64,000 bases of DNA. Origin: Parapedobacter flavus. Its GTDB lineage: Bacteria; Bacteroidota; Bacteroidia; Sphingobacteriales; Sphingobacteriaceae. Positions 45,072-53,049 of the stretch are shown in pieces. The stretch is taken from the NCBI RefSeq assembly GCF_035818675.1, contig NZ_JAYKZZ010000004.1, positions 338,590-402,589 on the forward strand, read 5' to 3'. Numbering within the stretch: position 1 is the stretch's first letter; each line of letters begins with the position of its first letter. Position numbers and translations under genes: made by a program. The notes under the pieces are model-generated. The model made no database searches and had not been told where the DNA came from. It worked only from the letters and a program-made list of their open reading frames with translations.

Positions 45072-47116
45072 GCTTGCACGATCATATGGTATAGCAAAAT
45101 CACCAAAATAACTAAAAATAGGCCAGAGAAATAGCCTTGCAATCGGCCGGTCTGGGTGCGGCGCACCACGGTGCCCAACCCCCAGGCCAGTTTACCGACA
45201 AACCTGACCAGTCCGTCGACAATCCGTTGGTCCACCCAACCGGCCACGGCAGCTAAGTTGCGCCCCAACGTGGTAAATCCATGTACGAGTCCATCCACCA
45301 CGTTGGTGTCCACCCAACGCAATGCCCGGGCGAACGCCAATACCGCACCCACCACGAAGCGGTCGTATAAACCATCAAGATAGCCTTGGTGGAACGAGAG
45401 CCGATGGAGAAGACCGTTCGTCTTCAACGCGTACGTACCTTTTACATACCAACGCCAAGCCAGGAAGGCCACGGCCAGGGTGGCGAAGGCCGATCCGGTG
45501 GGGACCGCAAGGTGCAGCAGGGGAAGCGACGCCCATGGTTTCGATACCGTGATTCCCTGCAGTAACCATACATGCCCGTCGTTCAGCGGATGGAACGAGA
45601 ACAGTGGGAAGAGCGAGCAGAGGGCCAGAAGCACCATCGGAACCACCATCCACAGCGAGGGGTCGTGCAGCTTGGCCTGACCGCTGGCTAGCGGCTCCGT
45701 TGCCGCAGCGCCAAAGAATACCTTGGCCAGCAGGCGGAAGATGTAGAAGCTGGTGAGCACGCTCACAAAGGCCAATACATAAGGTACGAAGTGGGCCGCG
45801 CCCTGGCGGTCGGCCGCCCATTCAAAGGCGTGCACCAACAGCGCATCCTTGGAAAGGTAACCCGACGTGAGTGGAAAGCCCACGAGCGCGAGCGACGCGA
45901 TGCCCATGGTGATAAACGTGACGGGCATATACCGGCGCAAGCCGCCCATCTGGCGGATATCCTGAGGGTCGATGCCGAGACGGTGTTTTTCGTTGAGGTG
46001 TTGCATCTCATGGATGACAGCTCCGGCGCAGAGGAACAGCAGGCATTTGAAAAAGGCATGCGTGGCCAGGTGGAACAAGGCAATGGGATACATGCCGATA
46101 CCGATGGCGACCACCATGAAACCCAGCTGTGAGACCGTGGAGAACGCCAATATTTTTTTGATATCGAATTGGGTGAGGGCGAAATAGGCAGCGACAAGGG
46201 CGGTCACGGTGCCCGTGGCAGCGATAACGAGCAATACCGTCTCGTCAAACAAGGGGAAGATACGGGCAAGCAGGAACACCCCAGCGGCCACCATGGTGGC
46301 CGCATGGATGAGCGACGACACGGCGGTAGGCCCTTCCATGGCTGCCGGCAACCACACATGCAATGGGAATTGGGCCGATTTGGCCATGGCTCCAAGGAAA
46401 AAGGCCAGTCCGGCGGCAGTAAGCCAGCCCGCAGGCAGTCCGCCTTGGGCGATGGTACCGGGCCTATCTACGCCTACCGCAGTTGAAAAAAGCCCTTGCT
46501 CACCGAAAAGCGCGGTGATATCGAGGGTGCCGAAACCACTGTACAGGAGAGCAAAACCGATAAGAAATCCGATGTCGCCGATGCGGTTGATGATAAAAGC
46601 ACGTTTATTGGCCTGCACAGCGGCATCTTTGGTAAACCAGAAACCGATAAGCAGGTAGGAGGCAAATCCCACGAGTTCCCAGCAGATGTACATGAACAAG
46701 AGATTGTCTGCAATGACCAGGCCCAGCATGGCGGCACAGAAAAGGCTGAGGTAGGTCCAGTAGCGATGGATACCCGAATCGCCTTGCATATACGCTACGG
46801 AGTAGATATGGACGGGTAAGGCTACGACGGTAACCAACAGCAGCATCAGTACCGACATATTATCCAACAATATCCCGACATGAAAAACCTGCTCACCGAT
46901 GGTGAACCAATGCCATTGGGCGTGGATGGGATCGCTGTCCCAAACCTGCGCGAAGGTGTAACCGGCCGCGATAACCGCCAGCGCGATAGTAGTAATGGAG
47001 ATGACGCCGCTTTTGGCCCTTTTGCCCGCTAAGGCCGACAACAGGAAGCCGACGAACGGCAGCAACACCGTCGCTACAGCGGTCAAAATCGGATATGTCA
47101 GTGTGGACGGTATCAA
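45068..47116 (-). CDS. nuoL: NADH-quinone oxidoreductase subunit L
   Basis: 682 residues with about 16 helices including the long lateral helix region at the C-terminus. Landmarks: YICWELVGFASYLLIGFWFTKDAAVQANKRAFIINRIGDIGFLIG, SAQFPLHVWLPAAMEGPTAVSSLIHAATMVAAGVFLL (near-invariant in NuoL), and KKILAFSTVSQLGFMVVAIG. It pumps protons at the distal end of complex I's membrane arm. It is 10 bp downstream of nuoK. Confidence 0.97.
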   Translation of the reverse strand: MIPSTLTYPILTAVATVLLPFVGFLLSALAGKRAKSGVISITTIALAVIAAGYTFAQVWDSDPIHAQWHWFTIGEQVFHVGILLDNMSVLMLLLVTVVALPVHIYSVAYMQGDSGIHRYWTYLSLFCAAMLGLVIADNLLFMYICWELVGFASYLLIGFWFTKDAAVQANKRAFIINRIGDIGFLIGFALLYSGFGTLDITALFGEQGLFSTAVGVDRPGTIAQGGLPAGWLTAAGLAFFLGAMAKSAQFPLHVWLPAAMEGPTAVSSLIHAATMVAAGVFLLARIFPLFDETVLLVIAATGTVTALVAAYFALTQFDIKKILAFSTVSQLGFMVVAIGIGMYPIALFHLATHAFFKCLLFLCAGAVIHEMQHLNEKHRLGIDPQDIRQMGGLRRYMPVTFITMGIASLALVGFPLTSGYLSKDALLVHAFEWAADRQGAAHFVPYVLAFVSVLTSFYIFRLLAKVFFGAAATEPLASGQAKLHDPSLWMVVPMVLLALCSLFPLFSFHPLNDGHVWLLQGITVSKPWASLPLLHLAVPTGSAFATLAVAFLAWRWYVKGTYALKTNGLLHRLSFHQGYLDGLYDRFVVGAVLAFARALRWVDTNVVDGLVHGFTTLGRNLAAVAGWVDQRIVDGLVRFVGKLAWGLGTVVRRTQTGRLQGYFSGLFLVILVILLYHMIVQA

Positions 47117-47126
47117 TGGAGTGTCG

Positions 47127-47432
47127 TTAGTCTTTTAGCTGGTTGATATCTTCCGGATTGATGGTTTTATAATGCTTATATACATTGAGGATGATAGCCA
47201 GTGCCACCGCTACGCCTGCGGCTGCCAGCACAATGGCAAAGAGCGCGAATGCCTGTCCGCCATAATGTGCAGCATCATAACGGCCAAAGGCAACCAGGTT
47301 GAGGATGGCGGCGTTGATCATCAGTTCGATGCCTACCAGCACCATGATGGCATTACGCCGGGCCATCACGGCGTAGAGGCCGATGGAAAACAGGCAGGCG
47401 CCAACGACGAGGAAATGGGTAAGGGTGATCAT
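47127..47432 (-). CDS. nuoK: NADH-quinone oxidoreductase subunit K
   Basis: 101 residues, three membrane helices. MITLTHFLVVGACLFSIG starts the protein at 47432; an in-frame upstream extension to 47606 would run through nuoJ and is rejected. The GIELMINAAILNLVAFG segment carries the conserved membrane glutamate of NuoK used in proton transfer. The ATG overlaps the nuoJ stop by 4 bp. Normal length for the family. Confidence 0.96.
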   Translation of the reverse strand: MITLTHFLVVGACLFSIGLYAVMARRNAIMVLVGIELMINAAILNLVAFGRYDAAHYGGQAFALFAIVLAAAGVAVALAIILNVYKHYKTINPEDINQLKD

Positions 47433-47971
47433 GGCCTGTCCTCCTTCCGGGTAAGGTGCGCCGCGCCGATCAAAGCCATCATGAGCAATACAGAAATCAC
47501 TTCGAAAGGCAGGAGATAGCGCGTCATCAGCTGTATACCGATATGTTGTACGGTACTGTCGCTGGGCGCGATGGCTGTACCGGCCTCCTTGGCATGAGCT
47601 ATCCATGCCGGCTCATTGGCGCCCAGTTGCATCGATGCATAGACAAGGATAACCAAGAAGCCCCCTGCAAGGAGCAGCGATTGCCAGACCGGCAGCGCAA
47701 AAAAATGCGCGGTGCCGGTTTGCAGTTGGTCCAGCAAGGTTTTGTTGGATAGCATGAACGCAAAGAGCATGAGCACCAGCACGCCGCCCACGTAAATGAG
47801 TATCTGCGTGATGGCTACGAAATCGGCCAAGGCAAAGACGTAGAGACCGGCAACGGAAAAGAGCACGATGAAAAAAAGGAATAATGCCCGGGCTAGGTTA
47901 TGCATGCTGACCAGCACAACGGCCGATCCGATGGCGATTGCCGAAAAGGCATAAAATACAAGTGCCTGCAT
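47429..47971 (-). CDS. nuoJ: NADH-quinone oxidoreductase subunit J
   Basis: 180 residues, five membrane helices. Landmarks: VLVSMHNLARALFLFFIVLFSVAGLYVFALADFVAITQILIYVGGVLVLMLFAFML, the classic NuoJ core. It overlaps the nuoI stop by one base (TAATG arrangement) and nuoK by four, so nuoIJK are translated together. It connects the quinone-site subunits to the pumping modules. Confidence 0.96.
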   Translation of the reverse strand: MQALVFYAFSAIAIGSAVVLVSMHNLARALFLFFIVLFSVAGLYVFALADFVAITQILIYVGGVLVLMLFAFMLSNKTLLDQLQTGTAHFFALPVWQSLLLAGGFLVILVYASMQLGANEPAWIAHAKEAGTAIAPSDSTVQHIGIQLMTRYLLPFEVISVLLMMALIGAAHLTRKEDRP

Positions 47972-48531
47972 TACTTTTTCTTTGCCGCCTCCTTCTCAGC
48001 TTGGAATTTCGTCCATTCGCGTTTTTTCTCTTCGACCTCTTCGGGCGTCATATCGGCGAACGAATAGGTGAGCTCGGCCAAATTGGTCATGCTGCGGTCG
48101 TATTGGTCGGTCATGGTGATGCATTCTGTGGGGCATACCACGGTGCACAGGCCACAATACATGCATTTGGCCATGTCGATATCGAACTGGGCGGCATAAA
48201 GTCGCTTCACGCTGCCGTCGGACGTTTTCCCAATCACATCCGTGGCCTTCACCGCTTCGATGGTGATGCAATCGACCGGGCAGGCTTTGGCGCACAGGTC
48301 GCAGACAATGCAGTCGTCGATTTCGACATCCAGCTGGTAACGGGCAACTTCGGGGATGGGCATTTTTTCCTTCGGGAACTGCACCGTCGTTACGCCTTCC
48401 TGCTGGTCGAAATAGTTCGCCTTACGTACATCCCGCACACCGCGCGACCGCCGCGCACCGAAAAAGTGCGACAAGGTAACCGTAAGCCCCTTGGCAGCGG
48501 TAATGAATGCATGTAAGGTTGTTTTAAACAT
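47971..48531 (-). CDS. nuoI: NADH-quinone oxidoreductase subunit I (2x[4Fe-4S] ferredoxin)
   Basis: 186 residues from the ATG at 48531; a longer frame to 48594 would start inside the intergenic repeats. Two CxxCxxCxxxCP clusters (CIVCDLCAKACP and CMYCGLCTVVCP) bind the N6a and N6b [4Fe-4S] centres that hand electrons toward quinone. The C-terminus has a charged lysine-rich tail (FQAEKEAAKKK). It is separated from nuoH by an unusual repeat-filled 165-bp spacer. Confidence 0.96.
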   Translation of the reverse strand: MFKTTLHAFITAAKGLTVTLSHFFGARRSRGVRDVRKANYFDQQEGVTTVQFPKEKMPIPEVARYQLDVEIDDCIVCDLCAKACPVDCITIEAVKATDVIGKTSDGSVKRLYAAQFDIDMAKCMYCGLCTVVCPTECITMTDQYDRSMTNLAELTYSFADMTPEEVEEKKREWTKFQAEKEAAKKK

Positions 48532-48543
48532 TTTTTTTCTTTT

Positions 48544-48692
48544 TGTGAGGTTGTGAGCATGTGAGGTTGTGAACCTGTCCCGGTCATTTCTCACAAATTC
48601 ACAATCTCACAGTTTACTTCTCACAAGTTCACAATCTCACAGTTTCACAGTTGTACTTCTCACAAGTTCACAAGCTCACAATCTCACAGTCT
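48544..48692. repeat. Short direct and inverted repeats between nuoH and nuoI
   Basis: Three imperfect copies of a TTCTCACAAGTTCACAAT/CTCACAG-type unit lie at about 48587-48615, 48618-48645 and 48657-48689. A left arm at 48544-48573 contains GTGAGGTTGTGA twice, whose reverse complement TCACAACCTCAC matches the right-hand units at 11 of 12 bases (TCACAATCTCAC). An RNA copy can fold into alternative hairpins. Found in the only large spacer of the nuo operon, so it may influence mRNA processing or expression of distal genes; alternatively it is a simple replication-slippage element. Confidence 0.7.
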
Positions 48693-48696
48693 CAAA

Positions 48697-49770
48697 TCAA
48701 ACCATCACCCACACCCGCCATATTCCCGAAATGGCCATACACAGGAACGCCAGCGGCGTAAGCACTTTCCAGCAGAGTGACATCAACTGGTCGGCCCGCA
48801 GTCGGGGTAATGTCCATCGGATCCAAATCTGTACGCCCACGATGAGCAGCGTTTTGGAAAATGTCCAGAAGATACCCCACGCCAATCCCGTTGTCCAGTC
48901 GGCCAGTTTCACCGCGCCGATATTAGGTAGCGGCGTATTCCAGCCGCCAAGGAAAACCACCACGCCGATCATGGCCACCAGAAACATCATCGCATATTCG
49001 GCGAGGAAAATAAAAGCAAAGCGGAGTCCGCCGTACTCGGTATGGAATCCACCCACCAGTTCCGATTCGGCCTCCGGTATATCGAATGGTGCGCGGTTGC
49101 ATTCAGCAAGTGATGCGATGAAAAAAATCACATACGCCAGCAGCAGGTGCGGCGCTTGGAACACGTTCCAGGCAAACGGTCCGCCGATATTCGTTACGTC
49201 CCATATACCGGCAAACAACAAGGTTTCCGCCGTTTGCACACCTTGGTTGATGACGATTTCGCGGAGATCGAGCGTCTGCGTAATCATCACCGCTGCAATG
49301 AGCGCCAAGCCCGAAGGGATTTCGTACGACACGATCTGGGCTACGGCCCGCATGGACCCTAGCAGGGAGAACTTATTGTTCGACCCCCAGCCGGCCATCA
49401 GCAAGCCGATGGCATCGACGGAGATGACCGCGATGACGAAAAAGAGACCGAGATATAAGCCGGAGGGAGCCATGCCTGGCGCCCACGGCATCACGGCAAA
49501 GCCGAGGAATACCGCAACAAAAATAATAACCGGCGCGGCAGCAAAGAGCACTTTGTCGGCCGCTGCAGGTGTAATGTATTCTTTTTGGATCAGTTTAAGG
49601 ATGTCGGCCAACGTTTGCAGGCTACCATACCGACCGGTCTCCATGGGGCCTAGCCGATCTTGGACAAACCCCGCTACCTTACGCTCGCTGTACACCGCAA
49701 ACAGCGTAAAGCCGGCAATAAAGCCGAACAGGAGGGCACCGATAAGAAGGTATGTAAGGTAAAAAGCCAC
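48697..49770 (-). CDS. nuoH: NADH-quinone oxidoreductase subunit H
   Basis: 357 residues, eight to nine membrane helices. ERKVAGFVQDRLGPMETGRYGSLQTLADILKLIQKE and PFDIPEAESELVGGFHTEYGGLRFAFIFLAEY are the standard NuoH quinone-channel signatures. It forms the membrane part of the quinone site. It is the first gene of this nuo cluster; upstream lies a divergent sensor kinase gene instead of nuoG, so the peripheral-arm subunits A-G must be encoded elsewhere or be absent. Confidence 0.96.
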   Translation of the reverse strand: MAFYLTYLLIGALLFGFIAGFTLFAVYSERKVAGFVQDRLGPMETGRYGSLQTLADILKLIQKEYITPAAADKVLFAAAPVIIFVAVFLGFAVMPWAPGMAPSGLYLGLFFVIAVISVDAIGLLMAGWGSNNKFSLLGSMRAVAQIVSYEIPSGLALIAAVMITQTLDLREIVINQGVQTAETLLFAGIWDVTNIGGPFAWNVFQAPHLLLAYVIFFIASLAECNRAPFDIPEAESELVGGFHTEYGGLRFAFIFLAEYAMMFLVAMIGVVVFLGGWNTPLPNIGAVKLADWTTGLAWGIFWTFSKTLLIVGVQIWIRWTLPRLRADQLMSLCWKVLTPLAFLCMAISGIWRVWVMV

Positions 49771-49798
49771 GTTTCGCTTCCTGCTTATAAATATCGTG

Positions 49799-49806
49799 CA
49801 AACTTA
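49799..49806 (-). promoter_or_regulatory. Candidate -7 box for the nuoHIJKLMN operon
   Basis: On the minus strand TAAGTTTG (complement of 49799-49806) matches the Bacteroidetes TAnnTTTG -7 consensus exactly, 29 bases upstream of the nuoH ATG. No clear TTG -33 element lies at the expected distance, so the promoter is weak or the match is fortuitous. The 49771-50002 gap between the divergent genes holds A+T-rich sequence but no gene. Confidence 0.35.
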
Positions 49807-50002
49807 AGGATTTGATGGGATAATATATAGTAAGTTGATAGATTATTATTTTATAGGTGTTTCCGGCAAAGCGGCGAGGAGGTACGGTAATTTATATGGG
49901 GCAAATTGTTAGTGAATAATTAACCAAAACGTGCATTTTTTTCCTATTTTTATCGTCGATTTACCGATGAACGACAAGCTGCTTTGATTTCCGTGCTCCA
50001 TC

Positions 50003-52945
50003 ATGCTACATATCGCAAAGACATTACTACCGATTCTATTATCCGTTAGCTACCTTATACCTGCCGCTGCGCAAGAATATACGATTGCCAAACTGAAGCT
50101 GTTTCCCGATCGGGAAGAAGTGCTGGTAAAAGATGTTACCGTTGACAGTCTCGGATTCATCTGGTTCCTCACCAATGGCGAAATTTACCGCTATGATGGT
50201 TACCGGTCGTTGGATATCCTGAAAACCATCGCCGACCAACAATTTACCGACGATATGCCCCAGCGCATGTTGATTGACCGGCGGAACCGGCTGTGGATGG
50301 CGGGTAACGCCAACCTGAGCTACCTCGACCTTAAAACATGGACGGTACATCCGGTGGATCCGACCGTTCTCCCTCCCGTTCGGGACCGTTCGGTCGTTTG
50401 GATTAGGCAACTGACCGATTCGGCTACGATGGTAGCTTATGAGAACGGGCATCTCCTGCTGGTTGAAGGCGACCGGTTTACACGTATAGACGACTTGTAT
50501 AACCGGGGTAACGAAGCCAATAACAAAGAATCGCCGCGGGGTTCTGCGTTCTGGAAAGGGAAATACTGGGTAGGCACGACGGCCGGCGGGGTTTTATCGG
50601 TAGACGCGGATAACCCTGCTGATGTACAATACCATGAGTTGCCTGGAAAAAACAAAATGGTGAGCAACGTGATTGCACAGGACGAGGGGTTGTTGCTGGA
50701 TATCTATGACGAAGGTGTCTATCGGTTTGATGGCGGTGGCGTGCTATCACCGTTCCAGCCCCGGCATTTTGAGCTATCGAAAGATAGGTCGTATGTGATG
50801 GCCGCAGGCAATGGGATGCATATTTATGCCGACGATGAATCGGCCTGCCTACTTGATGCTGACCTTGGTTTGCAGCAGCGGTTGGCAATCCCCTCGACAC
50901 ATCGGTTCAATACCACGAATATTACCGTTTTCGGAAACGAAGCATTGCTCGGTACCGACGAGGGGATTTTTGTGGTTTACCCGAAGACAGACGGATTATC
51001 GCAGCTCATCCCCACGAATCCCGGTGTCAATAAAAGTACACGCGGAATATATGTTTATCCCGACGGTGCATTGTTTTACGGCACATACAATGGCGCAGGC
51101 TTTATCGGGCCCGATGGGGAAGCCCGGAATTTCCAAGACGTAAAGCATGCCTATACGATGTTGCCGATGAACGACAATGAGCTTTTAATTGGTACGGAAG
51201 GGGGGATGCTGAAAGTTTTTAATCGGCGGCTCAGACAGGTCTCGGACCTGCCGTATACCCTTTCGGAGACCGCGAGCAATCAGTACGTTTATAATCTGCC
51301 AGCCTATGTGATGAGCCTCGCGGAGACGGCCGGTGGCTACCTCATTGGTAGCATGAGTGGTCTCTGGCGTTTGGATAAAGAGAGCTATCGGCTTGATAAG
51401 TATCTGTTGGCATCGGATGATCCGAATGCGTTGGACTTTCAAATCAGGCATATCCAGGTGTTGCCCGACAGTAGTTTGCTGCTAAGTACCCACCTGGGCC
51501 TTTATGCGGTGAGCGGGGGGGAATTAACCAAACGATACCCGCAATCGGGCAATGTGGGTGTTTTCAAGTCGGTCGTGGTAGGCGATACCATTTGGTTGGC
51601 TACCCAAGGGGAGGGGTTGGTAGCGCTTGATAGCGCCGGGCGTATTACGGATGTGTTGACGAGAAACGAAGGCCTCAGTAATAACCTCGTCTATAGTCTG
51701 GAGCATACCAATGGTGTGTTTGTTGTCGGTACGGCAGATGGATTGAACCTGATCAGCGGTCACCGCGTGAGGCGTATCGGGATGGCCGAAGGGCTAAGCC
51801 AGTCGGAGTTCAATTCGGGCGCATCGTTCTGGGATGCCCCACGGCAGCGGATGTACGTGGGTGGATTGATGGGGTATACGGTGTTGGATATGACCCAACC
51901 TTGGTTTGAGCACCAAAGCCAATTGAAGAGCTACGTTACCGAAATACATACCGCCACGGGAGCCTCGGGCGGCAAATCGGCCGATTACACCTGGCCTTAC
52001 CGGGGCGAGCAAGCGCTGGAACTGCAACCGGGCCAGAGCTTAACCGGCCTTTATGTGGGCACCCCGGGCAATCACCGCGTCAATTGCGAAGTCCGGTACG
52101 CACTCAACGGCGGCAATTGGGAGCTGTTGGAATTGGGGCAATTCATTTCGCTCATCGGACCGTCACCCGACGAATACCGCTTCCAGTTGGAAACCCTCAG
52201 TACCGCTGTGACAGGCAGTAAAAGAACGTTTACCATTACCAAGCTGCCGCACTTTTATGAAACGTGGTGGTTTAACGTGCTGGTGTTGTTGGCGGTGGCC
52301 GGTGTGATCGGTGGTTTTTTTAAATACCGAGAGAACATCCTGCGGAACGAAAAGAAAATGCGCATCAAGATTGCCAGCGATTTGCATGATGAGGTGGGGA
52401 GCTCGCTTACCCGCATTTACTTCCAGGCGGATATGCTGTCTGCTAATCATGTGGACACGACAGATGATAAGCAGTTGCGCCAAATTGCGGATACCAGTAA
52501 ACAGGCGCTATTGACCATGAGCGACATGGTTTGGTCGATCGACTCGCGCTTCGATACGGTGAAAGACCTGGTGATCCGTATGAAAGATTACCTATACAAA
52601 CTGCACGACGAGCTGGAGATTGCCTATCGGTTTGATGTGCGGGGCGACCAATCGGCACGGGCGGTGACGCAGCTCGTGCGGCAAAACCTGTTCCTCATCT
52701 TCAAGGAGGGGTTAACCAATGCCGTCAAGCACGGTGATGGATCGAAAATTACCATCGAATTGGATTTCGGTCGCGAGATTCGGCTCACGATCCAGAACCG
52801 GGACGTGGGCCCAAACGGCCACATGGCGGACCAGCAAGGGGGGCGTGGATTGGAGAACATGCGGCAACGGGCCCAGCGGATGGGGGGCGATTTGGCCCAC
52901 ACTACAGACACAGGGGTATTCCGGTTAACATTGGTTGTTCCGTAA
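50003..52945 (+). CDS. Two-component sensor histidine kinase with periplasmic beta-propeller sensor
   Basis: 980 residues. Signal peptide 1-24, then a large periplasmic region (about 25-690) of Reg_prop-type propeller blades (DSLGFIWFLTNGEIYRYDGY, RRNRLWMAGNANLSYLDL, NNLVYSLEHTNGVFVVGTADGLNLI), a Y_Y_Y-like Ig domain (about 690-750), and a single membrane helix about 756-775 (WWFNVLVLLAVAGVIGGFF). The cytoplasmic part has a HisKA_3 dimerisation domain with the phospho-accepting His795 in DLHDEVGSSLTRIY, and a HATPase domain (FKEGLTNAVKHG, GGRGLENMRQRAQRMGG). It is a NarL-partner type kinase. Its cognate LuxR-type regulator is separated from it by a multicopper oxidase gene. The ligand is unknown. 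Confidence 0.9.
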   Translation: MLHIAKTLLPILLSVSYLIPAAAQEYTIAKLKLFPDREEVLVKDVTVDSLGFIWFLTNGEIYRYDGYRSLDILKTIADQQFTDDMPQRMLIDRRNRLWMAGNANLSYLDLKTWTVHPVDPTVLPPVRDRSVVWIRQLTDSATMVAYENGHLLLVEGDRFTRIDDLYNRGNEANNKESPRGSAFWKGKYWVGTTAGGVLSVDADNPADVQYHELPGKNKMVSNVIAQDEGLLLDIYDEGVYRFDGGGVLSPFQPRHFELSKDRSYVMAAGNGMHIYADDESACLLDADLGLQQRLAIPSTHRFNTTNITVFGNEALLGTDEGIFVVYPKTDGLSQLIPTNPGVNKSTRGIYVYPDGALFYGTYNGAGFIGPDGEARNFQDVKHAYTMLPMNDNELLIGTEGGMLKVFNRRLRQVSDLPYTLSETASNQYVYNLPAYVMSLAETAGGYLIGSMSGLWRLDKESYRLDKYLLASDDPNALDFQIRHIQVLPDSSLLLSTHLGLYAVSGGELTKRYPQSGNVGVFKSVVVGDTIWLATQGEGLVALDSAGRITDVLTRNEGLSNNLVYSLEHTNGVFVVGTADGLNLISGHRVRRIGMAEGLSQSEFNSGASFWDAPRQRMYVGGLMGYTVLDMTQPWFEHQSQLKSYVTEIHTATGASGGKSADYTWPYRGEQALELQPGQSLTGLYVGTPGNHRVNCEVRYALNGGNWELLELGQFISLIGPSPDEYRFQLETLSTAVTGSKRTFTITKLPHFYETWWFNVLVLLAVAGVIGGFFKYRENILRNEKKMRIKIASDLHDEVGSSLTRIYFQADMLSANHVDTTDDKQLRQIADTSKQALLTMSDMVWSIDSRFDTVKDLVIRMKDYLYKLHDELEIAYRFDVRGDQSARAVTQLVRQNLFLIFKEGLTNAVKHGDGSKITIELDFGREIRLTIQNRDVGPNGHMADQQGGRGLENMRQRAQRMGGDLAHTTDTGVFRLTLVVP

Positions 52946-53049
52946 TGATAGGCGTATATACGTGAATCTTACAAATCAATTCTATAATTCCACAACGTTC
53001 CATCACACAAAAATGGCCAATTTTGCATTGTACAAAGAACAATCGAGGT

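Noticed and set aside
48569..49762. 397-codon + strand open frame opposite nuoH
   Set aside because: Antisense shadow of a clearly real nuoH; product is low in recognisable features and starts in the repeat spacer.
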